From NCBI GenBank assembly GCA_903921455.1, contig CAIXPZ010000115.1, positions 1-64,000 on the forward strand: a DNA stretch of 64,000 bases, written 5' to 3'. This DNA is from an uncultured Verrucomicrobia subdivision 3 bacterium (GTDB taxonomy: Bacteria > Verrucomicrobiota > Verrucomicrobiae > Limisphaerales > UBA11358). The notes beneath the pieces are model-generated. The model was not told where the DNA came from and searched no databases. It saw nothing but the letters and a program-made list of their open reading frames with translations. The first letter of the stretch is position 1, and every line of letters starts with the position of its first letter. Both the position numbers and the translations under genes were made by a program. Below, one piece after another: positions 48,373 through 57,190 of this stretch.

Positions 48373-49761
48373 TTAATTTGAAAACTTATCGTAAATATCC
48401 GTTTGAGTTGATAATTCCACATCGCGTCTCTGACAGAACTCATAACCCAAATCCGTTAACATGATTTGGCCGTTGGGTGCAACTGCGACAAAATCCTTTT
48501 GCAGCAGCAAAAGCACGCCAAGTGAAAATGCAGCATAATCAGGAGATTGTGAGCCGACCGTAAAAGTCCACCTGTTGGTTCGGTCTTCTTTGAAGTGAAT
48601 GTTTTGATACTTCCAAAGAGTTGCCAATATCTTTAGTTCTTCTTGTCGGATTAGGGTCATTCCGGGTCGTCTTAAACTTTTAAGCTTTCGCAGGTTGGCC
48701 TCGATAATTGACTCCGTTGCCGGCTTAACTTCGGCTTGAACTTTTGGTATATTATCTGGTTCCGGTTGCACTTGTTTAGGCTTTGCCGGTTTAGTCTCGT
48801 CTTTCGTCTCAGCGACTTGTTGTTTGTCCGCTTCTTTTACCTGCACGGCACCTTCTGAATTCCAAAACTCAATTTCCTTAAGTCCAATTTTCTTGAAGAT
48901 ATGTCTCAGCCACGGAACACCAGCCAGCGACAAAAGGCCTAGTAAAGCATAATCCGCCTTGCCGCCAGAGACACACAAATGGATTGCGGCCACGATGGCA
49001 CAGGCGGTAGTAAAAACCCTTTCCGGCGTTTTCCCAGCATGTCGTTTATGCTGGGTTAAATCATAATCACTCTGGAGGCCGTCCCACTTTTTGTCACCGT
49101 CTTTATGTGCTTCGCTAATTTTTTTCTTGGCTTCATCTTCGGATAGAATTTTGATTTTTACATCTTCGGAACATTGTTTATACGCCCGTTCCAAGACATC
49201 GTTTAATTTTTTCCTCTGCGAAATCCCCTCTAGGGTATTCTTATATGGCTTTATTGGGCCAAATTGGCAAAAGAGAAAAATAATAATGATTCCAAAAATT
49301 ACGACAATCAAAAGCAGGCGGTGGCATGAGCATCTCTCAACTTCTGGATTCACGGAAGCTTTTCCACAGTTTGTGTTGCAGCAGGTTGGTGGAAGCCCTG
49401 CCGTAAAAGCAACATCGCTCGATTCCAATTTAATCTTTGCAGGAATAATCAACTCGCCCGCGTCAACATTCGTCACTTTAACCGACACTCCAATCGGTAT
49501 CACTGTTGGAGCATCGGCCACGATAGCAATCGGCACTGTAATTTTATTGGTCGGTTGTAATTCCACCTGAACCGTGAGTTTGGCTGGAGCGGAGGTCATC
49601 GGCGCCACCGGAGGGAAAACTGAATTTGTGAGCTGAGCAGTGCCCTCGGTTGCACTGGGGGTTTGCGTAACGTGTGTCAGTCGCATCTTGGTGCAACTCA
49701 CAGAGCAAACGCAAACTGCCAGAGCTGCAAAGAGTCCGACTTGATAACGCAAAGTTTTCAT
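48373..49761 (-). CDS. Membrane protein with cytoplasmic winged-helix-like end, in the hsd operon (462 aa)
   Basis: A lipoprotein-like signal (VGLFAALAVCVCSVSC) leads to a beta-rich outer segment (about 30-130). A cysteine-rich patch (TCCNTNCGKASV) and a strong membrane helix (LLLIVVIFGIIIIFLFCQFG, about 150-170) follow. A charged helical region and a second hydrophobic stretch near 250-280 come next. The last 100 residues look like a winged helix (QEELKILATLWKYQN, LLLLQKDFVAV, IMLTDLGYEFCQR). I recognise no family. It lies 19 bp after hsdS and 7 bp before the GIY-YIG gene, so it is an accessory of the restriction operon by position. Confidence 0.55.
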   Translation of the reverse strand: MKTLRYQVGLFAALAVCVCSVSCTKMRLTHVTQTPSATEGTAQLTNSVFPPVAPMTSAPAKLTVQVELQPTNKITVPIAIVADAPTVIPIGVSVKVTNVDAGELIIPAKIKLESSDVAFTAGLPPTCCNTNCGKASVNPEVERCSCHRLLLIVVIFGIIIIFLFCQFGPIKPYKNTLEGISQRKKLNDVLERAYKQCSEDVKIKILSEDEAKKKISEAHKDGDKKWDGLQSDYDLTQHKRHAGKTPERVFTTACAIVAAIHLCVSGGKADYALLGLLSLAGVPWLRHIFKKIGLKEIEFWNSEGAVQVKEADKQQVAETKDETKPAKPKQVQPEPDNIPKVQAEVKPATESIIEANLRKLKSLRRPGMTLIRQEELKILATLWKYQNIHFKEDRTNRWTFTVGSQSPDYAAFSLGVLLLLQKDFVAVAPNGQIMLTDLGYEFCQRRDVELSTQTDIYDKFSN

Positions 49762-49780
49762 AAGTTAATATTTGTGAATT

Positions 49781-50929
49781 TTACAATTCTCCGTTGAAGG
49801 CGCGGTGGAGCATGGACTGAAACAGGGCTTCAAGGCGTTGGCGGCTGGCCGATTGCGCGGCTTCCAGCTCGCGGATTTCGGTCACGCGCTGGGCGAATTC
49901 TTTTTGCAGCGGCAACGGTGGAACGGGAATCGTCAATTCGCTTAAGATTCTCAAGTTGATGTTCTTTTGCGCCATTTGTGGCGCGGCTTCTTCAAGGCGG
50001 CTTTCCATTGTGACAAGCCATTGGCGAACATAATCCACTAGAACTTTCTCGCCCGGAATGAAACCAACCATGCTGTCTGGAAAGCAGGCGGGAAATGTCA
50101 AGATGGCGGTCTTGCCGATGTTGGCAGCAATCGTAATGACTAATGTTTGCGCTGGCCACATCCGGCTTTGAGCAAGTCCCCTCTCTGAATATGTCTGCGT
50201 GTGCGAAGTGATTTGACCATTCGAGTTGGCAACGTCGCCAGTTTGGATGAATGGATACTTGCCGCCATAAAGACTCGGTTCGTCTCGTGGACGATTCTTG
50301 GAACGGCCTCGGTCAAGTTTCCCGACATTGGCAAATAAGTCCTGCGGCCATTTCTTCGTGTTCTTAATTGGGTCGCCAAACATTTCGTTGAACAGCGCGG
50401 GAAGAAGCGCGGCGGTGCGGGTGTCAGCTTGGGCGCGGAGTTTTCGCAACTCATCCGCAGCGTCTAGCAGCTTCACAATCCTCCCCTGCTCCGCCAGCGG
50501 TGGAAAAGTGACCATAACCGAGGAAAGCGCACCTTTGGTGATGTGTTGTAAGCCGACCCCGCCGTGTGCTTTTCCAATTAGCTCATCAAGCTTTGAGTTG
50601 ACTTGATTAATAAAAAAACTGGGCAGAACCTCCTTGCGTAAGTAACAGTTAAAAATGTGTTGATTGAGCCAGCCTTCAGGTCCATTCCAGCGAAAGCATC
50701 CGAACGAAGTGCCGGGTGTGCCCGACCATGAAAGCAATGTATCACCGGGTCGGACACGGAACTTTTCCGGGAGGATTTTGGAAGTGTAGTTAAAAGGCTT
50801 CGCCGAATCGTTTAGATTTTGAATGCGGATAATTGGCAAACCTGTTCCATCCCAGTCACTCGGCTTGAACGGCGCACCGTTCACGAGTTCGCAAATTTCC
50901 CCTAACGGTTTTGTCAGCCAGCGTTTCAT
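49781..50929 (-). CDS. hsdS: Type I restriction-modification specificity subunit HsdS
   Basis: The 382-residue protein has two target-recognition domains, each followed by a long helical spacer. The first TRD (KPLGEICELVNGAPFKPSDW) ends in FPPLAEQGRIVKLLDAADEL. The second (about 190-330) ends in VPPLPLQKEFAQRVTEIREL. It sets the bipartite DNA target for the HsdM and HsdR subunits. Its ATG overlaps the hsdM stop (ATGA at 50926-50929), the usual coupling. Length is normal and I see no disruption. The target sequence cannot be read from the protein. Confidence 0.92.
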   Translation of the reverse strand: MKRWLTKPLGEICELVNGAPFKPSDWDGTGLPIIRIQNLNDSAKPFNYTSKILPEKFRVRPGDTLLSWSGTPGTSFGCFRWNGPEGWLNQHIFNCYLRKEVLPSFFINQVNSKLDELIGKAHGGVGLQHITKGALSSVMVTFPPLAEQGRIVKLLDAADELRKLRAQADTRTAALLPALFNEMFGDPIKNTKKWPQDLFANVGKLDRGRSKNRPRDEPSLYGGKYPFIQTGDVANSNGQITSHTQTYSERGLAQSRMWPAQTLVITIAANIGKTAILTFPACFPDSMVGFIPGEKVLVDYVRQWLVTMESRLEEAAPQMAQKNINLRILSELTIPVPPLPLQKEFAQRVTEIRELEAAQSASRQRLEALFQSMLHRAFNGEL

Positions 50930-52404
50930 TTCCCGATTTGCGTGAGCAGAGCGTTGCCGCGCTTGATAATTTCGCTTTCGAGTTTCAGAATGTTGCCAAG
51001 AATTTCCGCCGCGTCATCATGGTTCACCGCTTCCGTCGTCACCGACTTGTAGCGGCCAGCCGATAGTGTCCAGCCATACTCCTTGATTTTTTCAATCGGC
51101 ACCCGGTAGCTGTTCGGGCCTTCGTCGCGATTCGGCCATTTCGCCAGCACGTCAGGAATGTCGTTGGCTTCAATCTGCGTCCGCTTGTCATCAAGGCTAT
51201 ATCCGTCAGCGGTCATGTCATAGAACCAAACCGACTTCGTCGGGGCACTTTTTTGGAAAATCAATGCTGCCGTGGCCACGCCCGCGTAAGGTTTGAACAC
51301 ACCGCTGGGCAGACTGATGACGGCTTGCAATTCACATTCGGTCAAAAGCAATTCGCGCAGCTTGGTGGCGGCATTGGTGGAACCGAATAGCACGCCGTTC
51401 GGCACGATGACGCCAGCGCGACCGTTTGGCGCGAGGTGGTCAATGAACCATTTCAGGAACAGCAATTCCGTGGCGCGGGTGTTTAACTTGTAGTTCAAGT
51501 CCGCCAGAATACTTTCGTCCTGCACTTTGCCGGAGAACGGTGGGTTGGCGAGAATGCAGTCAAACATTTTTTCGGGATAATTGCCGCCAAAGCCGGTGGT
51601 GAGCGCGTTGAAGTGGTCAATCTTGGCGCGTTCCAGCTGGTGCAGGTAGAGATTCAGAATGGCAATCTTGACCATGTTGGCGTCGTTGTCGAAGCCGGTG
51701 AATGCCTGTTCTTCCAGAAACTTCCATTGCGCGGGTTTCAACATTGAACCGTCCACGATGCCGCGCTTCAAGTCGGCGGGCTTGGTATGCTGGCGCAGAA
51801 TGTGATTGAGCGCGGAAATCAAAAAGCCAGCCGTGCCGCAAGCGGGGTCGCAAATGCGCTGGACGGGCTGGGGATTTACCAACTGGACAATCAGGTCAAT
51901 GATATGGCGAGGCGTGCGGAACTGACCGTTCGTGCCGGACGCGGCGAGTTTCGAGAGCAGGTATTCATACATGTCGCCCTTGAAATCAATCCCGTCATGC
52001 GCGGCCAAATCCATTTCGTGAATGCCTTGAATCACGGCGCGGAGCGTGGGCCGGTCATAAATTTTCAACGTGGCGCGGCTGAATAGCAGTTTGCCGGTGT
52101 CCGTGAGTCCCGGCAGTTCGTGAAGTTTTTCAATCGCATCACGAACGGCGTTGAAAAGATTGTCACCGGTGAGGGTGACGAAGTTGCCCCAAGCGTAGCG
52201 TGACCAGTTGCCGGAAAAGATGCGGGTGTATTTTTTGTCGAGCCGTGCGAGCGTCTCGTCTTTCTCCGTGAGCAGGCGCAGGAACAGCAGGTAGGAACAT
52301 TGCTCGATGGAATCCATCGGATTGTTCACGCCGCCCGCGTAGAGAATGTCCATCAGTTGGTCAACCTTCTGGCGCAGGCCGGAGGAAAAGAAATTAGAAC
52401 TCAT
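50926..52404 (-). CDS. hsdM: Type I restriction-modification N6-adenine methyltransferase HsdM
   Basis: The 492-residue protein has an HsdM N-terminal helical domain (MDILYAGGVNNPMDSIEQCS), then the SAM-binding motif DPACGTAGFL at 186-195 and the catalytic NPPF at 287-290 (CILANPPFSG). It methylates adenine in the target set by HsdS and forms the M2S core. The size fits the EcoEI-like (type IB) group, as does the HsdR of about 800 residues. It lies 14 bp after the metalloprotease gene and overlaps hsdS by 4 bp. Confidence 0.93.
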   Translation of the reverse strand: MSSNFFSSGLRQKVDQLMDILYAGGVNNPMDSIEQCSYLLFLRLLTEKDETLARLDKKYTRIFSGNWSRYAWGNFVTLTGDNLFNAVRDAIEKLHELPGLTDTGKLLFSRATLKIYDRPTLRAVIQGIHEMDLAAHDGIDFKGDMYEYLLSKLAASGTNGQFRTPRHIIDLIVQLVNPQPVQRICDPACGTAGFLISALNHILRQHTKPADLKRGIVDGSMLKPAQWKFLEEQAFTGFDNDANMVKIAILNLYLHQLERAKIDHFNALTTGFGGNYPEKMFDCILANPPFSGKVQDESILADLNYKLNTRATELLFLKWFIDHLAPNGRAGVIVPNGVLFGSTNAATKLRELLLTECELQAVISLPSGVFKPYAGVATAALIFQKSAPTKSVWFYDMTADGYSLDDKRTQIEANDIPDVLAKWPNRDEGPNSYRVPIEKIKEYGWTLSAGRYKSVTTEAVNHDDAAEILGNILKLESEIIKRGNALLTQIGK

Positions 52405-52418
52405 TGTTTAGGGTATTA

Positions 52419-53609
52419 TCAGTCTTTCCAAACTGGAGAAAGAGTTTCAGGATTAGGAAAACGGGAGAGTATAGCCTGCCGATTTCGTTTTACGAGTAGT
52501 TGCAAAATTATCCTCCATTCCTCGCCGTAGTAATTTGCATCAGCTTCGCCTGTAATCGAATTTAACGATGCCCTAATGCGACTCCTTCTCTCGGCAAGAG
52601 GAGGGTGGGTTTCGGATGGTTTTTCTGGCGTCCCAATAATAGCGTTCAAAAAAACATCCAGAACCTCGGCGCAACTCAACGCAAAATCTGCGCCTTGTAT
52701 ATTCATGAAATGCAACGGACGTATCTTTTCCAAGAATCGTTCGGCGCTATGAGCAGAAGTAAGCGCGACGCTCAAAGCGTCTGCGTCGTATTCATCTTTC
52801 CAGCTCCATTCAAAATTGCTGACTTCTTTCTCGCCAAGCATCCTAAAGATTTTCCGCGTGTCCGGCTTTACATGGCCGAGCAGCAGGTGGGCGCATTCGT
52901 GGCCTGCTATATACATTTCAGTGTAGTGAAGAATTGAGGCTCTCAAATCTTGATACTTTTCAGACAGGTAAATTGGTGGTGCGAGATTTGGGTCGCCCAC
53001 AGCAAGGTAGCAAACCAACATTCTTACGAAATGCTTTTCATGCGTATCGTCGCGGCTCAACGCTGCCTCAATGAGCGTGGCATATTTTTCCTGCCAGCCC
53101 TCTTTTCTGCCAATCTCATCATAGGCTTTTAGGTCTGTCGCTGCTGACAATGCGAGCACGATTTTAAGCATCCGATTCAGGTAAAGCCCTAGACCGGAAT
53201 GGAACGCAATTACCAAGTCTTCACTACGGGGCACAGCTATTGTCCATGCGTTCATCACACCGACAGGAAGCACTCCAACAACAGGCTCGTGGGGCAGGGT
53301 CATTCCAGCTTTGCGAGCAACAGCAAGAAACTCTTTGGTCGCCAATCGAAAAGGAAATAGCAAAGGCGAGTCCCCCTGCTCATCCACGAGTTTTTGACGC
53401 GCCTGATAAAGTGTTTCAACTTCCTCTGCTATGACCTTCTCTGACCGAAATGGTTTCTTAACAGTTCCATCCTCTGCGAGGGACATTTCAACCTCGATTC
53501 GCTTCTTCATCATCGCTGGGTCGGGCTTTTGAAGGTGCCTTTTAGCGTAAGAAGAAGTGCTCAAAATGGCTTTGTGACATTCGGCTAAATATTTTTCCCC
53601 AGGACTCAT
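52419..53609 (-). CDS. M48-like zinc metalloprotease embedded in the hsd operon
   Basis: The 396-residue protein has the zinc-protease motif HECAH (237-241) with a downstream ExxxD-type ligand region, KDEYDADAL (E273), and the M48-like ending THPPLAERRSRIR near residue 340. No signal peptide or membrane helix is evident, so it is probably cytoplasmic. It lies between hsdR (6 bp) and hsdM (14 bp), all on one strand. Embedded proteases are not part of a minimal type I system. By analogy with protease-linked defence systems it could process HsdR or a partner once DNA damage or infection is sensed; that is inference. Confidence 0.75.
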   Translation of the reverse strand: MSPGEKYLAECHKAILSTSSYAKRHLQKPDPAMMKKRIEVEMSLAEDGTVKKPFRSEKVIAEEVETLYQARQKLVDEQGDSPLLFPFRLATKEFLAVARKAGMTLPHEPVVGVLPVGVMNAWTIAVPRSEDLVIAFHSGLGLYLNRMLKIVLALSAATDLKAYDEIGRKEGWQEKYATLIEAALSRDDTHEKHFVRMLVCYLAVGDPNLAPPIYLSEKYQDLRASILHYTEMYIAGHECAHLLLGHVKPDTRKIFRMLGEKEVSNFEWSWKDEYDADALSVALTSAHSAERFLEKIRPLHFMNIQGADFALSCAEVLDVFLNAIIGTPEKPSETHPPLAERRSRIRASLNSITGEADANYYGEEWRIILQLLVKRNRQAILSRFPNPETLSPVWKD

Positions 53610-53615
53610 AATATT

Positions 53616-56015
53616 TTACGAGGTGAGCATTGATTGCCGGACAAGCGTGGATTGTCGCAGGGCTTCAAACACTTCGTCGCGATGGTCAAACCGTGCCAAC
53701 GCGTCCAATCCGCCCAGAGTGCGGAATTGATTGGCGGTAAAAACGGTCATGTCGCCTCTCACAAACCGGTTTAACGCCGTGGAATCTTCGGCAATCAGTT
53801 GCGCGGTGGTGTCCACCCATTTCTGTTCGCTGTAGCGCAGATTGAACCGTGACGCGATGCTGTCCACGGTGTCAGTCACAATCGCCTCCCGCGTCGGCAG
53901 TGGCTTCCGCCCGGTGGCGTTATACACAAAGGCCGGGGTGCTGGCCGGAACGCCGTAGGACTGCACCAACTTGTCCGGCGAATAATGCATCTTGGGTCGG
54001 TGGTAAAACCGTTCGTTGACGATGGTTTCAACCGCGTCGTCGTCCTCGGCTTCAATGGCGGCTTGCAGTTCCGGCGTGCGTTCCACGAAATCGCGGATGT
54101 CGCGCTCGTAGCCACCGCGAAACGTCATCACGTCCACCTTCTCACCGTCCGGCCCGACCACGGTGATTTCCCGGCTGACCAGTGTATCCACGCCTTCCCA
54201 TGTCGGGATGATGCGCGGCGGCGGTTCCGGCGGAGTTGGTGGCGTCGGCCCGTCATGGAGAATGTCAGGCTCGTAGCCTCCGCCTCCCGGTGGTGGTGTG
54301 GGTGGGGGCGGTCCGGTGCGTTCACGCGGGATTTTTAGCGGCTGCGTGTAGTCGTATTTTTCCTCGAAGTATTCGGCTACGGCGCAGTAATCGAGGATGA
54401 AAAAATTCTTTTTCTCGTATTCCGAGTTGCCCACTTTGAAAGTGAACAATCGCGTGCCGCGCCCTTTGATTTGGATATATTCCGTGGGGGAAAAAATAGG
54501 ACGCATCAGGCCGATGTTGAGCACGTCGCGGCAGTTGTAGCCGGTGGAAAGCATATCCACCGAGACGGCGATGCGCTCGCTGCGTTTGCCGTCGCGAAAT
54601 TCCTTGGCGATGGAGGAAGCATCTTGCACGCGGCTGGTGATGGTGACCGCAATGCCGGGCTGGAGGTCGTTGAAAATCTTCGTGATGTTCGTGGCGTGCT
54701 TTTGATTCACGGCGAAGACGATGGACTTGCCGATTTTGTCTGACGGGTCGCGCTGCGCTTCCTTCAGGAACGCCTCGCACATGACACGGTTGCGATTGGG
54801 CGTGAAAATCTTTCGCTCCAGGTCCTGGATTTTGAAATTCTCCTCCTGTTCATTCACCATCACGGCCCAGCCTGATTCGGCCAGCGCTTTGGTGGTGATA
54901 TCGGAGCGCAGGTCTAAAATTTTGGGCAGGCAAAGGAACGGGCCTTCCGGGTCTTTGACCGCATCAATGATGTCGTAGCGAAAGGTCGGGAAGCCGGGTT
55001 CGCAGCCGAAGTAGTGGTATGTATCGCGCAGAAACCGCGCTTCCAACGCCTTCGGGTCTTCGCCGCGTAATTCCTCAATGTTGACGTTCTTCAGATACGC
55101 CTTGGGCGTAGCTGTAAGGCCGATGCGCGTGGCTTGGAAGAATTGCACCACTTCGCGGGCATCGCCGTAAATGGAACGGTGCGCCTCGTCGTTGACTACC
55201 AGGTCAAAAAAGAACGGCGTAAATTCCTCGCGGTAGCGCCGGTCAACCATGAGCGATTGAATCGTGGCGACGACGACGCTGGAGCCAAGCAACTCGGCAG
55301 GCTTGCGACGGGCGGTCTTGAACAGCACCGGCTTGAACTCGGCCAGCACGACGTTGAAATCCTCCAGCGTTTGCTTCGCTAGTTCGATGCGGTCAACGAT
55401 GAACAGCACCCGCTCGGCATTACGCGTCTGGAGGAAGCGCCGTATCAACGCCGCGCACAGCATTGTCTTGCCCGTGCCGGTGGCCATCTCCAGCAGGAAT
55501 TTCCGTTTGCGCTGCTCGTCATACTGCGAAGACACCGCATCCAGCGCATTGATTTGGTAGCGGCGAACTTTGAAGTCAGATTTGAACGGGCGCAGATAGT
55601 CTGGCGTAATGATTTCGCTCATCAGCGGGCGCGGCGGCTGGAGATTTTTCAGCAGCAGCCGTTCCAAATCTTCCTGCGATGGCAGGCGTTCGATGCGGTA
55701 GGCGTCCTGGTCTTTACGGGTGTAATTCCAAAACCAGTGCTCCTTGCCGTTGGAAAGGATGATGAAGGGGGCTTTGAGATTTTCAGCGTAGCCGCGGGCC
55801 TGTTCCTTGGCATCGTAGGGGTCAACATCCTCACGTTTGGCTTCCAGCACGCACAGTGCGGTGCCGCGTTTGGCCATCAGGACGTAATCGGCACGGCCGG
55901 TCTCACCGTTGAGTTCAAAACGTACCTCATGCGGGTCGAGCAGGTTCCACCCGCTAAACTCCAATGCCTTGTCAATCAACACCCGAGAGAAGGCTTCATT
56001 CTGGCCCGTTGACAT
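53616..56015 (-). CDS. hsdR: Type I restriction endonuclease subunit HsdR
   Basis: The 799-residue protein has an N-terminal PD-(D/E)xK nuclease (D43 in GRADYVL, then LEAK with E58 and K60). It is followed by a superfamily 2 helicase with Walker A ATGTGKT (178-184), DEAH (276-279) and GRGTRLF in the second lobe. A C-terminal helical domain of EcoEI type ends the protein. A proline/glycine-rich linker near residues 565-600 (PPPPTPPPGGGGYE) joins helicase and C-terminal domain. It pumps unmodified DNA and cuts at a distance, using HsdS for targeting. I chose ATG 56015 (MSTGQNEAFSRV); the frame upstream to 56621 is not protein-like and overlaps other genes. First gene of the leftward operon. Confidence 0.92.
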   Translation of the reverse strand: MSTGQNEAFSRVLIDKALEFSGWNLLDPHEVRFELNGETGRADYVLMAKRGTALCVLEAKREDVDPYDAKEQARGYAENLKAPFIILSNGKEHWFWNYTRKDQDAYRIERLPSQEDLERLLLKNLQPPRPLMSEIITPDYLRPFKSDFKVRRYQINALDAVSSQYDEQRKRKFLLEMATGTGKTMLCAALIRRFLQTRNAERVLFIVDRIELAKQTLEDFNVVLAEFKPVLFKTARRKPAELLGSSVVVATIQSLMVDRRYREEFTPFFFDLVVNDEAHRSIYGDAREVVQFFQATRIGLTATPKAYLKNVNIEELRGEDPKALEARFLRDTYHYFGCEPGFPTFRYDIIDAVKDPEGPFLCLPKILDLRSDITTKALAESGWAVMVNEQEENFKIQDLERKIFTPNRNRVMCEAFLKEAQRDPSDKIGKSIVFAVNQKHATNITKIFNDLQPGIAVTITSRVQDASSIAKEFRDGKRSERIAVSVDMLSTGYNCRDVLNIGLMRPIFSPTEYIQIKGRGTRLFTFKVGNSEYEKKNFFILDYCAVAEYFEEKYDYTQPLKIPRERTGPPPPTPPPGGGGYEPDILHDGPTPPTPPEPPPRIIPTWEGVDTLVSREITVVGPDGEKVDVMTFRGGYERDIRDFVERTPELQAAIEAEDDDAVETIVNERFYHRPKMHYSPDKLVQSYGVPASTPAFVYNATGRKPLPTREAIVTDTVDSIASRFNLRYSEQKWVDTTAQLIAEDSTALNRFVRGDMTVFTANQFRTLGGLDALARFDHRDEVFEALRQSTLVRQSMLTS

Positions 56016-56180
56016 GGGTGGGAGCCTAGCAGAGCGGATTTGCGGCAGGCAAGGAGCATAAAGCGCAGCGGCAGAAGGATGAGGGGCGATTGACTCGCAG
56101 GTTATATTGGTTTGTTGCGGACATCTGGAGCGAGCGGTTGAACCTCGCCGCCAACGGGCGCACAAAACGAAAGGCACATT

Positions 56181-56375
56181 ATGACGAATGAAGCAAAAGC
56201 CGACAACCATGAGCAGGGCAACAATCCGGCACCTGCCGAAAAGGGAAACCAAGAGGAACTGAACGGCAAGACGGTCGAGTGCAATATGGAGGACCACGCG
56301 GACCTCGCCCGGTTTTTCAAAGTTGACCTGGCCGATTTCAAGGTGGTCAGTATCAAGATGACCAAAATCAAGTGA
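56181..56375 (+). CDS. Small acidic protein (64 aa), divergent from hsdR
   Basis: The start ATG 56181 has GAAAGG about 8 bp upstream. The protein begins MTNEAKADNHEQGNNPAPAE and ends with a compact segment (LARFFKVDLADFKVVSIKM). It has many Asp and Glu residues in the first two thirds. No family recognised. It forms a two-gene unit with the 49-residue acidic gene 44 bp downstream; both start regions share the pattern GCACAAA..AAAGG before ATG. It points away from hsdR across 165 bp. Confidence 0.5.
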   Translation: MTNEAKADNHEQGNNPAPAEKGNQEELNGKTVECNMEDHADLARFFKVDLADFKVVSIKMTKIK

Positions 56376-56419
56376 TGTGAGCGCCGGCGCTGACGCCCGG
56401 CACAAACCAAAGGAACGAT

Positions 56420-56569
56420 ATGACTCCCGAAGAAAAGCAGGCCATTTACGACGAAATTGACCGGGTAATGTCAGGAGACGATGAGGTCTCCCCGGAATTG
56501 GACGCGAAAATCGATGAAATCCTGAAGGAGGATTTCCAGGAGGAAGCCGCCCGCCTCGGAATTGCCTGA
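56420..56569 (+). CDS. Tiny highly acidic protein (49 aa), divergent from hsdR
   Basis: ATG 56420 is preceded by AAAGGA at ideal spacing, and the frame runs to TGA at 56567-56569. The peptide starts MTPEEKQAIYDEIDRVM and ends EEAARLGIA. About 16 of 49 residues are Asp or Glu against five Lys or Arg, a strong net negative charge, and it should be helical. Such small acidic proteins can be DNA mimics, including anti-restriction factors, but also many other things. The position beside a restriction operon makes the idea worth testing. Confidence 0.5.
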   Translation: MTPEEKQAIYDEIDRVMSGDDEVSPELDAKIDEILKEDFQEEAARLGIA

Positions 56570-56620
56570 GCGAATTTTGGCGGCAGGTGATTTTCCGCCT
56601 CGTCCACCGAGCACAGGGCA

Positions 56621-57046
56621 TTATCTATTCATGACACTTCCGACCATGAAATAGATAATATAACAACCGATAGTAAACAGAAATGAGACGGCCGCTGTTC
56701 GCCAAACAAGGGCAAAGATTCCTCCAAAGGTGACCGAACCGCAGTTTGGGCATGAAAATGCGCGGTTGCTGATTCTCGAGCCGCAATCTGGGCAGTTTTT
56801 CATTCGGGGTGAATTGGCTTGTGACATTGGTGATGATGGTCGCGGTGGGGGTGATGATTTAACCGGTCGCTCTCTTGGGGGTAGTGGCGGTGCTGGTGCT
56901 GGCAATGCCGCAGAGGTTTCATTCTGGGCCGGCGGAACACCAAATGATTGATTGCAAGCTGGGCATGTGATTTGCACCCCGCGAAAGCCCTCGTCACACA
57001 TGATATGCTGCCCACACCCTGGACAGAAGATTTTGATTTCAGCCAT
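56621..57046 (-). CDS. Double zinc-ribbon protein with one membrane helix (141 aa)
   Basis: It starts at ATG 57046 (MAEIKIFCPGCGQHI). The first ribbon is CPGC..CPAC in the N-terminal 35 residues (FRGVQITCPACNQSF). A proline-rich linker (about 40-80) precedes a second ribbon (NCPDCGSRI, FSCPNCGSV). A membrane helix lies near the end (AVSFLFTIGCYIIYFMVG). Similar two-ribbon membrane proteins are common and mostly uncharacterised. The frame upstream to 57148 overlaps non-coding sequence and lacks a better start. Confidence 0.65.
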   Translation of the reverse strand: MAEIKIFCPGCGQHIMCDEGFRGVQITCPACNQSFGVPPAQNETSAALPAPAPPLPPRERPVKSSPPPRPSSPMSQANSPRMKNCPDCGSRISNRAFSCPNCGSVTFGGIFALVWRTAAVSFLFTIGCYIIYFMVGSVMNR

Positions 57047-57190
57047 AGATTGCCCCACCCAGATGATTATAACCGTCCGGCGTTCGTCTTGTTGGAGCAA
57101 CCGATTAAAGATTCTCCCTTGTGCGGAAGCAAGGTCAAATTGGAACAACTGTTCCTGTAATTTCCGGGCGGCTGATTGGCACGATGAGGG

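Noticed and set aside
56016..56621. N-terminal extension of hsdR to a 1001-residue frame
   Set aside because: The extra 202 residues are not protein-like and run antisense across two small genes with good ribosome sites. The nuclease domain begins right after ATG 56015.
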